A DNA stretch of 41,450 nucleotides from Lysobacter sp. cf310 (lineage in GTDB: Bacteria; Pseudomonadota; Gammaproteobacteria; Xanthomonadales; Xanthomonadaceae): assembly GCF_900114355.1 (NCBI RefSeq), contig NZ_FOSS01000003.1, forward strand, positions 140,250-181,699, given 5' to 3'. Under the pieces are notes generated by a model. It ran no database searches. It saw nothing but the letters and a program-made list of their open reading frames with translations, and had not been told where the DNA came from. A program made the position numbers and the translations under genes. Of the stretch, positions 21,195-30,410 are shown piece after piece. Every line of letters begins with the position of its first letter. Position 1 is the first letter of the stretch.

Positions 21195-21800
21195 TCAGTG
21201 CCGGGCGTAGGCCGTGGTCGTACCGTCGCCGGCCACGAGTTCGACGGTGTAGGCCTGCTTGCGGCCGTCGGGCATCTCCATGCCCGGCGAACCCGCCGGC
21301 ATGCCGGGCACCGTCAGGCCGCGCGCCTGCGGACGTTCCGCGAGCAGACGCTGGATATCCGCAGCCGGCACGTGCCCTTCGACGAAGTAACCGCCGACCT
21401 CGGCGGTGTGGCAAGAGCCTTTGGCGTAGGGCACGCCCAGGGCTTGCTTGATCGCCGACAGGTCCTCGCGGTCGCGCACTTCGACCTCGAAGCCGGCCGC
21501 GCGCACGTGATCGACCCAAACGCTGCAGCAACCGCAGGTCGCGCTTTTGTGCACCACCATCTTCGGCCGCGATGCGGAGACGGGCGCGGGCTTGGCGGCG
21601 TCGCCGTGATCGACGTGCAGGTCGTGATCGGCGTGTTCCTTGTGATCGGCGTGTTGGTCCGGCGTCTGCCTGACGTCCGCCGCGACTTTGCTCGGCGCCG
21701 TCGTCGCGGCGTTCGGCTCCGGCGCGGCACCGCCACCGCAGGCGCTGACCGCCAATGCCAGGCTCAGCGTGGTGGCGAATCGGCTCATCCAAGTGTTCAT
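21195..21800 (-). CDS. DUF411 metal-binding lipoprotein
   Basis: The 201-residue protein has a lipoprotein-like signal (LALAVSACGGG) and a His/Asp-rich linker (DQHADHKEHADHDLHVDHGD). The DUF411 domain follows, with KSATCGCCSVWVDHVRAAGFEV, GSCHTAEVGGYFVEGHVPA and GLTVPGMPAGSPGMEM. DUF411 proteins are periplasmic or surface proteins frequent in copper and silver resistance clusters and are thought to bind metal through the CGCC pair. It follows the cytochrome gene by 13 bases in the copper operon. Its His-rich linker resembles the tail of the cytochrome and may buffer copper. Confidence 0.88.
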   Translation of the reverse strand: MNTWMSRFATTLSLALAVSACGGGAAPEPNAATTAPSKVAADVRQTPDQHADHKEHADHDLHVDHGDAAKPAPVSASRPKMVVHKSATCGCCSVWVDHVRAAGFEVEVRDREDLSAIKQALGVPYAKGSCHTAEVGGYFVEGHVPAADIQRLLAERPQARGLTVPGMPAGSPGMEMPDGRKQAYTVELVAGDGTTTAYARH

Positions 21801-21813
21801 GCGGGATCCTCGG

Positions 21814-22635
21814 TCAATGCGCATGTTCGTGCGCCTCGTGTTCGTTGGCAGGCGCATCGATGACCGCTGCGGGCTTGGGCGCGACCGTCTTCGCCGGTGT
21901 CGGCGGTGCTGTCGGTGTCGGCGGGTGCGCGTGCGGCTTGCCGTCGGCATGCACGTGAGCGGGTCTGCGCTCGGAGCCAGGCTCATCGGTCTCCGAGCCG
22001 CTCGCCGCCGCCTGCGACGGGTGCCCGGTCCCTTCCAGCTCAGCGGCCGCGCCGTGGTCGCCGTCGTCGCCATGGGGATGGTCGCGGTCGGCGGTTTCCC
22101 CGCCGCCATGCGAATGACCGCCGCTTTCGGCGACCAGGGCGCGGTACTGATCCGCATCCATGCCCGGCAGCGCCTGCAGCAAGGCCGCCATGTTCCAAAT
22201 GTAGTCGTCGCCCATGCTCGCACCCCAGGCCGGCATGCCCGAGGCCTTGATGCCGTGCTTGATGGTCCAGAACGCGTGGCGCGGATCGACCGGCGTCTTG
22301 CTGAGATCGGGCGGGGCAGGGTAGAGGCCGCGGCTGAGCTCGGTGCTCCGCATGCCCGGGGCCAGATGGCAGCCGGAGCACATGGCCTCGTAGTTGCCCG
22401 CGCCTTGGCGGAGGCGCACCGGGCTGCTCAGGTCCGGCGGCGCCTGCAACTCGTCCGCACGCACGGCGATCGAACGCTTGCGCACCGTTTCCAGCAGCGC
22501 GTACACCGGTCGCGTATGCGGCGCGTCGGCGCCGACGTCGTAGACGCCGGCCCAGACCAGGCCGCCCGCCGCCACGGCCGTCGCCGTGGCGGCGATGGCG
22601 AGCGCCAGCGCCGTCTTTCGGGTTGTGAGTGCCAT
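21814..22635 (-). CDS. c-type cytochrome with long His-rich C-terminal tail
   Basis: The 273-residue protein has an N-terminal signal or anchor helix (LALAIAATATAVAAGGLVWAG). A single cytochrome c domain has heme motif CSGCH and a Met ligand in the region KASGMPAWGASM. After about residue 170 it changes into a low-complexity tail rich in His, Asp, Pro and Ala (HSHGGGE, DHPHGDDGDHG, AHVHADGKPHAHPP, NEHEAHEHAH). The domain itself is ordinary; the tail is not typical and suggests metal binding. It lies between copB and the DUF411 gene. It may accept electrons from, or deliver them to, the periplasmic copper oxidation system. Confidence 0.87.
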   Translation of the reverse strand: MALTTRKTALALAIAATATAVAAGGLVWAGVYDVGADAPHTRPVYALLETVRKRSIAVRADELQAPPDLSSPVRLRQGAGNYEAMCSGCHLAPGMRSTELSRGLYPAPPDLSKTPVDPRHAFWTIKHGIKASGMPAWGASMGDDYIWNMAALLQALPGMDADQYRALVAESGGHSHGGGETADRDHPHGDDGDHGAAAELEGTGHPSQAAASGSETDEPGSERRPAHVHADGKPHAHPPTPTAPPTPAKTVAPKPAAVIDAPANEHEAHEHAH

Positions 22636-22645
22636 GGTCGCGCCC

Positions 22646-23626
22646 TCAGAACCAGATCCGCACGCCGGCGACGACGCGGGTGTCCTCGCGGGCCTCGCCT
22701 TCGTCGCGGCGCAGATCGGCGGTGTTGCCGAAGCTGCGTTCGTGGACCACACCCACATAGGGCGCAAAGCGGCGGATGAACTCGTAACGCAGGCGCAACC
22801 CGGCTTCCAGCGTACTCACTCCGGAGCCGATGCCGCGGCGCGTGTCCTGGCTACCGTTGAAGTCGAGCTCGACCAGCGGCTGCAGGATCAAACGATTGGT
22901 GAGCAGCACGTCGTACTCGGCCTCGACATTGGCCGCGACGCGCCCCGAGGCGCCGACATAGGCGGTGGCTTGAACCTCGAACTTGTACGGCGACATGCCC
23001 TGCACGCCGACGGCCAGCCAATCCTGCGAGCGACCGGGCTTGAAGTCGTGCTTCACACCGACCACCACGTCCCACCAGGGCGTGACGCTGCGGCCGTACA
23101 GCACCTCCAGATCGGCCGCGGCGGTGGCGCCGCCTTCGCGCTCGCCTTCGCTGCGCAGCCATACGCGATTGAGATCGCTGCCGAACCAGGCCGTAGCCTC
23201 CCAGGCCTCGCTGCGGCCGTGGTCGGTATGGCCGACTTCCAGGCGATCGAACAGCACGTAGCTGTTGAACTCGCGCGCGTGCTGCATGTGGTAACGCAAG
23301 TCGGGGAACGCGGCGGCGCGATCGGCGTCGGTCAGCGGTGGAATGGGTTCGCGCGGGGTCTGGCTCGCGGCGGGCGCAGCCTCATGACCCATGGCGGCGT
23401 GGTCCATCTTCGAGTGGTCCATGCCGCCGTCACTGGCTTCGGTCTTCTTGGGCGTGCCATGCCCCATCGCGGCGTGATCCACGACCGGCTCGGTCGCGGC
23501 CGGCGTGGGTTCGGGCGGCGTCGGCGCGGCGTGCGTACTGTGGTGCTGGGCCTGCGCGGCGCCGACGAATGCGAGCGCCAGCGCGGCCGCGAGCGCGGCG
23601 TGGTGCGGAGAGTGGAGGGCGCTCAT
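22646..23626 (-). CDS. copB: Outer-membrane copper resistance protein B
   Basis: The 326-residue protein has a signal peptide (ALAAALALAFVGAAQA). A Met/His-rich N-terminal region follows (DHAAMGHG, GGMDHSKMDHAAMGHE) that can bind copper. Then comes an outer-membrane beta-barrel of about 220 residues (LVFD-like strands, LLTNRLILQPLVELDF, RYEFIRRFAPYVGV) ending in the aromatic RIWF. This is the standard CopB/PcoB layout. The start overlaps the copA oxidase stop by four bases, so the proteins are made together. It is thought to sequester or export copper at the outer membrane. Confidence 0.95.
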   Translation of the reverse strand: MSALHSPHHAALAAALALAFVGAAQAQHHSTHAAPTPPEPTPAATEPVVDHAAMGHGTPKKTEASDGGMDHSKMDHAAMGHEAAPAASQTPREPIPPLTDADRAAAFPDLRYHMQHAREFNSYVLFDRLEVGHTDHGRSEAWEATAWFGSDLNRVWLRSEGEREGGATAAADLEVLYGRSVTPWWDVVVGVKHDFKPGRSQDWLAVGVQGMSPYKFEVQATAYVGASGRVAANVEAEYDVLLTNRLILQPLVELDFNGSQDTRRGIGSGVSTLEAGLRLRYEFIRRFAPYVGVVHERSFGNTADLRRDEGEAREDTRVVAGVRIWF

Positions 23627-25428
23627 TCTTCGACCCTCACTTCGCGCATCATGCCCGCTTCCATGTGGTAAAGCAGGTGGCAGTGGTAGGCCCAGCGGCC
23701 CAACGCGTCGGCGCGCACGCGATAGCTGCGACGCGTTCCGGGCGGCATGTCGATGGTGTGCTTGCGCACCATGAACTCGCCGCGCTCGTCCTCCAGGTCG
23801 CTCCACAGGCCGTGCAGATGGATCGGGTGGGTCATCATGGTGTCGTTGACCAGGGTGATGCGCATGCGCTCGCCGTAGTTCAAGCGCAGCGGCTGCGCAT
23901 CCATGAACTTCAGGCCGTCGAACGACCAGGCGAACTTCTCCATATGCCCGGTCAGGTGCAGCTCGACCGTGCGGCTGGGATCGCGGCCGTCCGGGTCCTC
24001 GAACAGGCTCTTGAGATCGGCGTAGCGCAGCACGCGACGTCCGTTGTCGCGCAGCCCGATGCCCGGATCGTCCAGGCGCGGCGTGCTGGTCATCGCCTGC
24101 ATGTCGATCAGCGGATTGCCGTCCTCGCTGGCCGGGTGCGCGCCGCCGCCATGGTCCATGCCCGCCATGTCCTGGCCTGCGTGGTCCATGCCGGCCATGC
24201 CCATGCTGGCGCCACAGCTGCCCTCGGGCATGGCCTTCTGCTTGGGCGCACCGTGGCTGCCGTGGTCCATGCCGCCGTGGCCCATGTCGTCCATGGTCAG
24301 GATGACGCGCGGATCCGACGCCGGCACCGGCGCCGACAAACCCTCGCGTACCGCCAGGGTGCCGCGCGCATGGCCGGTGCGGCCCATGTCCTGGGCGAAG
24401 ATGGTGTATGCGTCCTGGCCCGAGGGTTCGACGATCACGTCGAAGGTCTCGGCCACCGCGATGCGGAACTCGTCGACGCTGACCGGGTGGATGTACTGGC
24501 CGTCGGCCGCGACCACGGTCATCTTCAGGCCGGGGATGCGCACATCGAAGTAGGTCATCGCCGAGGCGTTGATGAAGCGCAGCAGCACCTTCTCGCCGGA
24601 GCGGAACAGGCCGGTCCAGTTGGCGGCAGGCGCGGTGCCGTTGAGCAGGTAGGTATAGGTGTGCGCATTGATGTCCGACAGATCGGTCGGTGTCATGCGC
24701 ATGCGTCCCCACTGGCCGCGGTCGCGCAGCGCCGCCGCCAAGCCCTGCGCGTGCGCGTCGCGGGCGAAGTCGCCGACGGTGCGCTTGTAGGTGTTGTCGT
24801 AGTCCGACATCTTCTTCATGCGCCGGAACAACGCAGCCGGATCCAGGTCGGTCCAGTCCGACAGCAGCATCACGTGCTCGCGGTCGTAGTGGAACGGCGG
24901 CGGCTGCAGCGGGTCGACCACGATCGCGCCGTACAGCCCGGCCTGTTCCTGGAACATGGAATGGCTGTGGTACCAGTAGCTGCCCGATTGGCGTAGCTGG
25001 AAGCGATAGGCGTAGGTCTCGCCCGGCGGAATGCCGTCGAAACTCAGGCCCGGCACGCCGTCCATGTTGGCCGGCAGCAGGATGCCGTGCCAATGGATGG
25101 AACTGGTGTCGCGCAGGCGGTTGGCGACGCGCAAGGTGACCGTGTCGCCCTCGCGCCAGCGCAGGATCGGACCCGGCAGCGAACCGTTGACCGTGATCGC
25201 CGGGCGCACCCGGCCGGTGAAGTTGACCGGCGCCGCATCGATGGCGAGATCGAAATCGAGGCCGCGCAATTCGCGCGCGGTGGTGGCCAGCGCCGTGCCC
25301 GCGAACGCGGGCGAGCGCCACAGGCCCAGGCCGGCGGCGACGCCGCCCGCGGCCAGACCGGTGACGAAACGCCGGCGCGAAGGCTCGGCCAGAGCATCCG
25401 GCCGTCGGCCGGAGAAATCGGAAGACAT
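23623..25428 (-). CDS. copA: Periplasmic multicopper oxidase, copper resistance protein A
   Basis: This oxidase detoxifies periplasmic Cu(I). The 601-residue protein has a Tat signal (SRRRFVTGLAAGG) and three cupredoxin domains. All four copper-ligand segments are present: HWHG (His112, His114), WYHSHS, HPIHLHG and HCHLLYHMEAGMM. A Met/His-rich insertion (MDDMGHGGMDHGSHG and GMAGMDHAGQDMAGMDHG) is typical of CopA/PcoA and binds extra copper. Start ATG 25428 was chosen because it directly precedes the Tat signal and has GGAG upstream; the frame is open 26 codons further without useful sequence. It is the first enzyme gene after copL. Confidence 0.96.
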   Translation of the reverse strand: MSSDFSGRRPDALAEPSRRRFVTGLAAGGVAAGLGLWRSPAFAGTALATTARELRGLDFDLAIDAAPVNFTGRVRPAITVNGSLPGPILRWREGDTVTLRVANRLRDTSSIHWHGILLPANMDGVPGLSFDGIPPGETYAYRFQLRQSGSYWYHSHSMFQEQAGLYGAIVVDPLQPPPFHYDREHVMLLSDWTDLDPAALFRRMKKMSDYDNTYKRTVGDFARDAHAQGLAAALRDRGQWGRMRMTPTDLSDINAHTYTYLLNGTAPAANWTGLFRSGEKVLLRFINASAMTYFDVRIPGLKMTVVAADGQYIHPVSVDEFRIAVAETFDVIVEPSGQDAYTIFAQDMGRTGHARGTLAVREGLSAPVPASDPRVILTMDDMGHGGMDHGSHGAPKQKAMPEGSCGASMGMAGMDHAGQDMAGMDHGGGAHPASEDGNPLIDMQAMTSTPRLDDPGIGLRDNGRRVLRYADLKSLFEDPDGRDPSRTVELHLTGHMEKFAWSFDGLKFMDAQPLRLNYGERMRITLVNDTMMTHPIHLHGLWSDLEDERGEFMVRKHTIDMPPGTRRSYRVRADALGRWAYHCHLLYHMEAGMMREVRVEE

Positions 25429-25546
25429 CGTCGAACTCCAAAGGATCGATAACGCCGGCGCACGACGCGACCGGCGACACCAGGTCCATGCGCGAACGTC
25501 GCGCACAGCCTGCCTGAGCGCGCCGCGATGGCGGCGCGTGGAGCGC

Positions 25547-26023
25547 TTAAGCGATGGGAGGTCGGATGGGGTAGGGCAGGGCCGGCGCGTCGTGGTCGAC
25601 CGACATCGGCCGCGCGATCAGGCTGTGACCGATATGCGCGCCACCGAAGGCGAACGCGATCGCCGTGGCCGGTGCGGGCTGCAGACAGGAGCAAGTACAG
25701 GTCGGCGATTTGCAGCAGTCCGGCTGGGCCGCGTCGGGCGCCTGGCCCTGACCGTGATGGCGGTGATCGGCGGACGCCGACATCGACTCGTGATCCATGC
25801 CGGCCATCGACATGCCGGCCATCGACAGGCCGTCATGCGTCATGCCGTTGGCAGCCATGCCGTCTTGGGGCATGCCGTCGTGACAGGAGGTCTGGGCCAA
25901 GGCCGCCGCTTCGATCGCGGCGGTCATGTGCGTCAACTGCATTTGGGTGGACGCGACCGCATACGCCGACCCGTTGAGGATCAGGCCTACGCACAGCAGC
26001 AGTCGCAGCAGGACGGACATCAC
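25547..26023 (-). CDS. copL: CopL-family metal-binding regulatory protein
   Basis: The 158-residue protein has a signal peptide (LLLCVGLILNGSAYA) and a Met/His/Asp-rich body (GMPQDGMAANGMTHDG, SMAGMSMAGMDHESM, DHRHHG). A cysteine cluster CCKSPTCTCSC follows. In Xanthomonas the gene copL lies just before copA and copB and is needed for their copper-induced expression; the order here is the same. Start codons GTG 26023 and ATG 26020 are both possible. The stop is about 120 bases before the oxidase start. Whether the protein or its transcript carries the regulation is not visible. Confidence 0.88.
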   Translation of the reverse strand: MMSVLLRLLLCVGLILNGSAYAVASTQMQLTHMTAAIEAAALAQTSCHDGMPQDGMAANGMTHDGLSMAGMSMAGMDHESMSASADHRHHGQGQAPDAAQPDCCKSPTCTCSCLQPAPATAIAFAFGGAHIGHSLIARPMSVDHDAPALPYPIRPPIA

Positions 26024-26087
26024 CCGACTACTTTAGCGCCAGCGCGTGGGCTTGTCGTCAAATCCGCCGAAAAACGCCGCTGCAAGC

Positions 26088-26103
26088 CTGAACCATGGTT
26101 CAG
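26088..26103. promoter_or_regulatory. Palindrome upstream of copL, related to the cueR operator
   Basis: CTGAACCATGGTTCAG is a perfect 16-base dyad, differing from the cueR-copA palindrome (21130-21145) only in one symmetric pair. It lies 65 bases before copL and 72 bases before the divergent topoisomerase gene. No good -35 box flanks it in either direction, so the direction of control is uncertain; copL is the more sensible target. Confidence 0.65.
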
Positions 26104-26174
26104 ACCCTGGACCTCCCGAGCGGCGTCGCGGGGCGTTTTCACCGCGTTGACGGACCGCTGCGTATGTGTGGCGC

Positions 26175-27272
26175 ATGGCTAAACCCGCTAAGGCCGTACC
26201 CACGCCCGCCCCCGTGCCCGATGCCGCGTCCGTACGCGTGGCCGCGCAGGCCGGCTTGCGCTACGTCAGCGACGCCGATCCCGGCATCGCGCGCCTGCGC
26301 TCGGGGCGCGGCTTCCGCTACCGCGACGCTCAGGGGCGGCCCATACGCGATCCGGCGACCCTGGACCGAATTCGCGCCCTGGCGGTGCCCCCTGCCTATC
26401 GCGAGGTATGGATCTGCGCCCAGCCCAGCGGCCACCTGCAGGCCACCGGCCGCGACGCGCGCGGCCGCAAGCAGTACCGCTACCACCCGGATTGGCGGCA
26501 TGCGCGCGACCACGGCAAGTTCGACCGCATCGTGGAATTCGGCGCGGCGCTGCCGCGCCTGCGCCGGCGCTTGCGCAGCGATCTGAAGCTGGCGGGCTTT
26601 CCGCGCGCCAAGGTGCTGGCGATCGTGGTCGCGCTGATGGCCGATACCTTGCTGCGGGTCGGCAACGACGCCTACCTGCGCAGCAACGGCACCTATGGCC
26701 TGAGCACCTTGCGCAATCGCCACATCGACTTCCTGCGCGACGGGCGCGCGCGACTGCATTTCCGCGGCAAAGGCGGACAGATGCACGACGTCGCGATCGA
26801 CGACGCCAAGCTGGTCCGGCAGATCCGACGTTGCCAGCAACTGCCCGGACAGTCGTTGTTCCAGTACCGCGACGACGACGGCACGGTGCAGCCGGTGGAT
26901 TCGGACGCCATCAACGGCTACCTGCGCGAGGCCACGGGCGGCGAGTTCAGCGCCAAGGATTTCCGCACCTGGGGCGCGACCCTGGCCGCGTTCCGGCGCC
27001 TGGCTCAGCTGCCGCTGCCCGAAGGCAAGCGACGGGCCGCGCCCAGCGAGCGTGCGCTGGCGCAGGTGGAAAAGGCGGTGGTGGGCGAAGTCGCGCAGGC
27101 CCTGCGCAACACGCCCGTGGTCTGCCGCAAGTCCTACATCGACCCCACCGTGTTCGCCGGTTGGCGCGAGGATGCCCTGGCGCCGTACGCGGCGCGGGCG
27201 CGTGGCGACCGGCAATGGGAGCAGGCGCTGCTGAGCTTCCTCAAGCGTCGCCGCCGTCGGCGCCAGTCGTGA
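26175..27272 (+). CDS. DNA topoisomerase IB (poxvirus-like)
   Basis: This enzyme relaxes supercoils through a transient 3'-phosphotyrosyl link. The 365-residue protein has the N-terminal beta domain (GRGFRYRDAQGRPIRDPATLDRI) and the catalytic domain. Active-site residues are Arg and Lys in RVGNDAYLRSNGTYGLSTLRNRH and FRGKGG, a His-like position in FRTWGATLAA, and nucleophile Tyr321 in RKSYIDPTVF. The ATG at 26175 gives MAKPAK; the GTG three codons earlier is the only alternative. The basic C-terminal tail (RRRRRRQS) may help DNA binding. It is a single-gene unit, not linked to copper. Confidence 0.94.
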   Translation: MAKPAKAVPTPAPVPDAASVRVAAQAGLRYVSDADPGIARLRSGRGFRYRDAQGRPIRDPATLDRIRALAVPPAYREVWICAQPSGHLQATGRDARGRKQYRYHPDWRHARDHGKFDRIVEFGAALPRLRRRLRSDLKLAGFPRAKVLAIVVALMADTLLRVGNDAYLRSNGTYGLSTLRNRHIDFLRDGRARLHFRGKGGQMHDVAIDDAKLVRQIRRCQQLPGQSLFQYRDDDGTVQPVDSDAINGYLREATGGEFSAKDFRTWGATLAAFRRLAQLPLPEGKRRAAPSERALAQVEKAVVGEVAQALRNTPVVCRKSYIDPTVFAGWREDALAPYAARARGDRQWEQALLSFLKRRRRRRQS

Positions 27273-27277
27273 ACCTT

Positions 27278-27311
27278 GGCACTGGTGCGGCCTTTCCGCC
27301 GCACCAGTGCC
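27278..27311. terminator. Bidirectional hairpin between topoisomerase and RND pump genes
   Basis: GGCACTGGTGCGG and CCGCACCAGTGCC form a perfect 13-bp stem with an eight-base loop between two convergent genes. A short GGTTT follows on the plus strand. Confidence 0.75.
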
Positions 27312-27329
27312 GGTTTCTGCGTTGCGCCG

Positions 27330-30300
27330 TCAGGCTGCCGGCGGCTGCTGGGCCGGATGCGAGGAGCGATGACGGAAGCGCCGCGTCATCCATTCGCCCA
27401 GATCGTCGACCACGGTGAACGCCGCCGGGATCACGATCAGGCTCAGCAGGGTCGAGGTGATCAGGCCGCCGATGACCGCGATCGCCATCGGCGCGCGGAA
27501 GCTGGAATCGCCGGAGAAGCCCAGCGCGATCGGCATCATGCCCGCGCCCATGGCCAGGGTGGTCATGATGATGGGCTGGGCGCGCTTGCGGCAGGCGTCG
27601 ATCAGGGCGTCGTGCTGGCTCAGGCCGTGCTCGTCCTCGGCGATCACCGCGTAGTCGACCAGCAGGATCGAGTTCTTGGTGGCGATGCCGATCAGCATCA
27701 GCAGACCGATCAAGGCCGGCAACGACAGCATGTTCTGGGTCAGCAGCAGCGCGCCGAACGCGCCGCCCGCGCACAGCGGCACCGCCGTCAGGATGGTCAG
27801 CGGCATCAGCGCGTGGTTGAACAGCAGCAACAGCACCATGTAGATGCAGACCAGGCCTGCCGCCATCGCCAGCATGAAGCCGATGAACAGTTCGACGAAG
27901 ACCTCGGCGTCGCCGGTATTGAGGAAGCTCACGCCGGGCGGCAGTTGCTTCACGCTGGGCAGCTTCTGCACCGTCTCCATGACATCGCCCAGCGGCCGGC
28001 CGTTGAGCTCGGCGGTCAGGGTGACGTTGCGCTGACGCTGGTAACGCGAGATCAGCGACGGGCCGCTGCCCATCTTGATGTCGGCGACCGCCGCCAGGGG
28101 CACCGGCCCGTAGCGGCCAGGCACGCGCAACTGCCCGATCAGGGCCGGGTTCGCCAGCGTCGATTCGGCGAAGCCCACGCGGATCGGGATCTGGCGGTCG
28201 GGCAGATTGAGCTTGGCCAGGCGCTGTTCGTAGTCGCCGGCGGTCGCGATGCGCGCGGCCTCGGCGATGTCGGCGGTGGCCACGCCCAGGTCGGCGGCCC
28301 GCGCCGGATCCGGCAGGATCTGGATCTCCGGCCGCAGCAACGAGGCCGACGACGTCACGCTGCCGAGGCCCGGGATGCGGCGCAGGTCGCGTTCCAAGGC
28401 GATCGCCGCGTCGTGCAGGTGCTGCGGATCGTCGCCGGACAGCACCAGTTGCAGCTGATTGCCGGGCTCGGAGCTCACATAGCTCACACGCACGCCCGCC
28501 AACTGGGCCAGTCGCGACCGCGCCTCGCGTTCGAGCACGCGCTGATCGCGTTCGCGCTCGTCGGCCACGCCCCAATCCAGCACCAGCGTGGCCTTGCGCG
28601 CCTCGCCGATGCCGGTGGTCGAAGGATCGCCCAGGTCCAGCACGCTGCCGATCGCGGTGTAGACCTGCTTGAGCTCCGGCATGTCCTTGAGCAGCACTCG
28701 CGCGCGCTCGGCCACCGCCTTGGTTTCCTCCAGGCGCGTGCCCGGCGGCAGTTCCAGGCTCAGGTTGCTGCGCCCCAGATCGGACTGCGGAATGAAAGTG
28801 GCGGGGATCAGCGGCACCAGCGCCAGCGAGGCGACGAACAGACCGGTGGCGATCCACAGCGTGCGTGCGCGATGGCGCAGGGCCGCGTCCACCCAGCCCA
28901 GGTACCAGCGCATCAGCTTGCTATCGCCTTTCTCCTCGCCATGCGGCTTGAGCAGATAGGCCGCCATCATCGGCGTCAACAGGCGTGCGACCAGCAGCGA
29001 GAACAAGACCGCGGTCGCCGCGGTCCAGCCGAATTCGCGGAAGAATTTGCCGGCGATGCCGGGCATGAACGCGACCGGCACGAACACCGCCGCCAGGGTC
29101 AGCGAGGTCGCGATCACCGCGTTGCCGATCTCGCTGGCCGCCTCGCGGGCGGCCTCCAGCGGCGGTTTGCCCATGCGCAAGTGGCGCACGATGTTCTCGA
29201 TCTCGACGATGGCGTCGTCGACCAGGATGCCCACCACCACCGACAGCGCCAGCAGGGTGATCAGGTTCAAGGTGAAGCCGAACCAGTACATCACCGCGAA
29301 GGTCGGAATGATCGACAAGGGTAGGGCCAGCGCCGACACCCAGGTCGCGCGCCAGTCGCGCAGGAACAGCCACACCACCAGCAAGGCCAGCAGCGCGCCT
29401 TCCCACAGCATGGTCATCGACGAATCGTAGGAACGGTGGGTCTCGTCGATGACGGTGGTGACCAGGCGGAAGTCGATGCCCGCATGGTCGGCCTTGAGGG
29501 CATCCAGCGCCTTGTGCACGCCTTCCTCGACCTTGACCTCGCTGGAGCCGCGCGTGCGCGACATCGAGAACGCGACCACGTCGCGTCCGTCCAGCAGGGC
29601 CGCCTCGGTGGGATCGGCGGCGGCGTCGGTGACCTTGGCCAGCGCCGACAAACGCACCGAACGGCCATCCGGCAGGCTGATCGTGTAATCGCGCAAGGCC
29701 TGGGCGTTGCCGACCGTGCCCAGGGTCCGGATGGTTTGCTGGGCGCCGTCGAGCTCGGCCTTGCCGCCGGCGCGCTCGACCTGGATCTGCGCGAGCTGGC
29801 GCGAGACGTCGCCGGCGGTGACGCCGAAGGCCTGCAACGCGTTCGCGTCCAGGTCCACGCGTACCTGCCGCTGCACGCCGCCCACGCGCGTGACCCGGGC
29901 CACGCCGGGCACGCCGTACATGGCGCGCGAAACCTCGCGGTCGACGAACCAACTGGCTTCGTCCGGCGTCATCTGCGACGCGACCAGGGCATAGGTCATC
30001 AGCGAACCGCCGATATCGACCTTGGAGATCACCGGCTCCTGGATGTCCTGCGGCAGGTCGGTGCGGATACGGGTGACCGCGTCGCGGGTATCGTCCAGCG
30101 CGGTGGCCAGATCGGCTTCCAGCTGGAACTCGATGGTGGTGGTGCTGACGCCTTCGCTGACCGTCGAGATCACCCGCTTGACGTTGGTCACCGTGGCGAC
30201 CGAGTCCTCGACCTTGCGCGTGACCTCGGCCTCGAGCTGGCTGGGCGAGGCGCCGGGCTGAGTGATCGTGACCGTGGTCATCGGGAAGGCGATATCGGGG

Positions 30301-30410
30301 AAGCGCGCCACCGGCAGCTTGTGGAAGCCCCACAACCCGGCCACGCACAACACGAAGAACACCATCAGGGCCGGCAACGGCCGCTTGATCGCCCATGCGG
30401 AGAAATTCAT
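27330..30410 (-). CDS. RND efflux transporter, inner-membrane pump subunit
   Basis: The 1026-residue protein has the full RND length and layout: 12 transmembrane helices in two repeats, each with a large periplasmic loop. It opens with SAWAIKRPLPALMVFFVLC and has the FPDIAFPMTTVTI and PGASPSQLEAEVTRKVED signatures. The proton relay pair is in VVGILVDDAIVEIENIVRH. LMLIGIATKNSILLVDYA is the second-half counterpart. These place it in the HAE1 hydrophobe/amphiphile group rather than the CusA metal group. The ATG overlaps the adaptor gene stop by four bases. No outer-membrane channel gene follows, so it probably uses a TolC-like protein encoded elsewhere. The substrate is unknown. Confidence 0.94.
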   Translation of the reverse strand: MNFSAWAIKRPLPALMVFFVLCVAGLWGFHKLPVARFPDIAFPMTTVTITQPGASPSQLEAEVTRKVEDSVATVTNVKRVISTVSEGVSTTTIEFQLEADLATALDDTRDAVTRIRTDLPQDIQEPVISKVDIGGSLMTYALVASQMTPDEASWFVDREVSRAMYGVPGVARVTRVGGVQRQVRVDLDANALQAFGVTAGDVSRQLAQIQVERAGGKAELDGAQQTIRTLGTVGNAQALRDYTISLPDGRSVRLSALAKVTDAAADPTEAALLDGRDVVAFSMSRTRGSSEVKVEEGVHKALDALKADHAGIDFRLVTTVIDETHRSYDSSMTMLWEGALLALLVVWLFLRDWRATWVSALALPLSIIPTFAVMYWFGFTLNLITLLALSVVVGILVDDAIVEIENIVRHLRMGKPPLEAAREAASEIGNAVIATSLTLAAVFVPVAFMPGIAGKFFREFGWTAATAVLFSLLVARLLTPMMAAYLLKPHGEEKGDSKLMRWYLGWVDAALRHRARTLWIATGLFVASLALVPLIPATFIPQSDLGRSNLSLELPPGTRLEETKAVAERARVLLKDMPELKQVYTAIGSVLDLGDPSTTGIGEARKATLVLDWGVADERERDQRVLEREARSRLAQLAGVRVSYVSSEPGNQLQLVLSGDDPQHLHDAAIALERDLRRIPGLGSVTSSASLLRPEIQILPDPARAADLGVATADIAEAARIATAGDYEQRLAKLNLPDRQIPIRVGFAESTLANPALIGQLRVPGRYGPVPLAAVADIKMGSGPSLISRYQRQRNVTLTAELNGRPLGDVMETVQKLPSVKQLPPGVSFLNTGDAEVFVELFIGFMLAMAAGLVCIYMVLLLLFNHALMPLTILTAVPLCAGGAFGALLLTQNMLSLPALIGLLMLIGIATKNSILLVDYAVIAEDEHGLSQHDALIDACRKRAQPIIMTTLAMGAGMMPIALGFSGDSSFRAPMAIAVIGGLITSTLLSLIVIPAAFTVVDDLGEWMTRRFRHRSSHPAQQPPAA

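Noticed and set aside
27276-29324. 682-codon plus-strand frame opposite the RND pump gene
   Set aside because: It has shadow composition and no recognisable motif. The pump on the opposite strand has all its family signatures.
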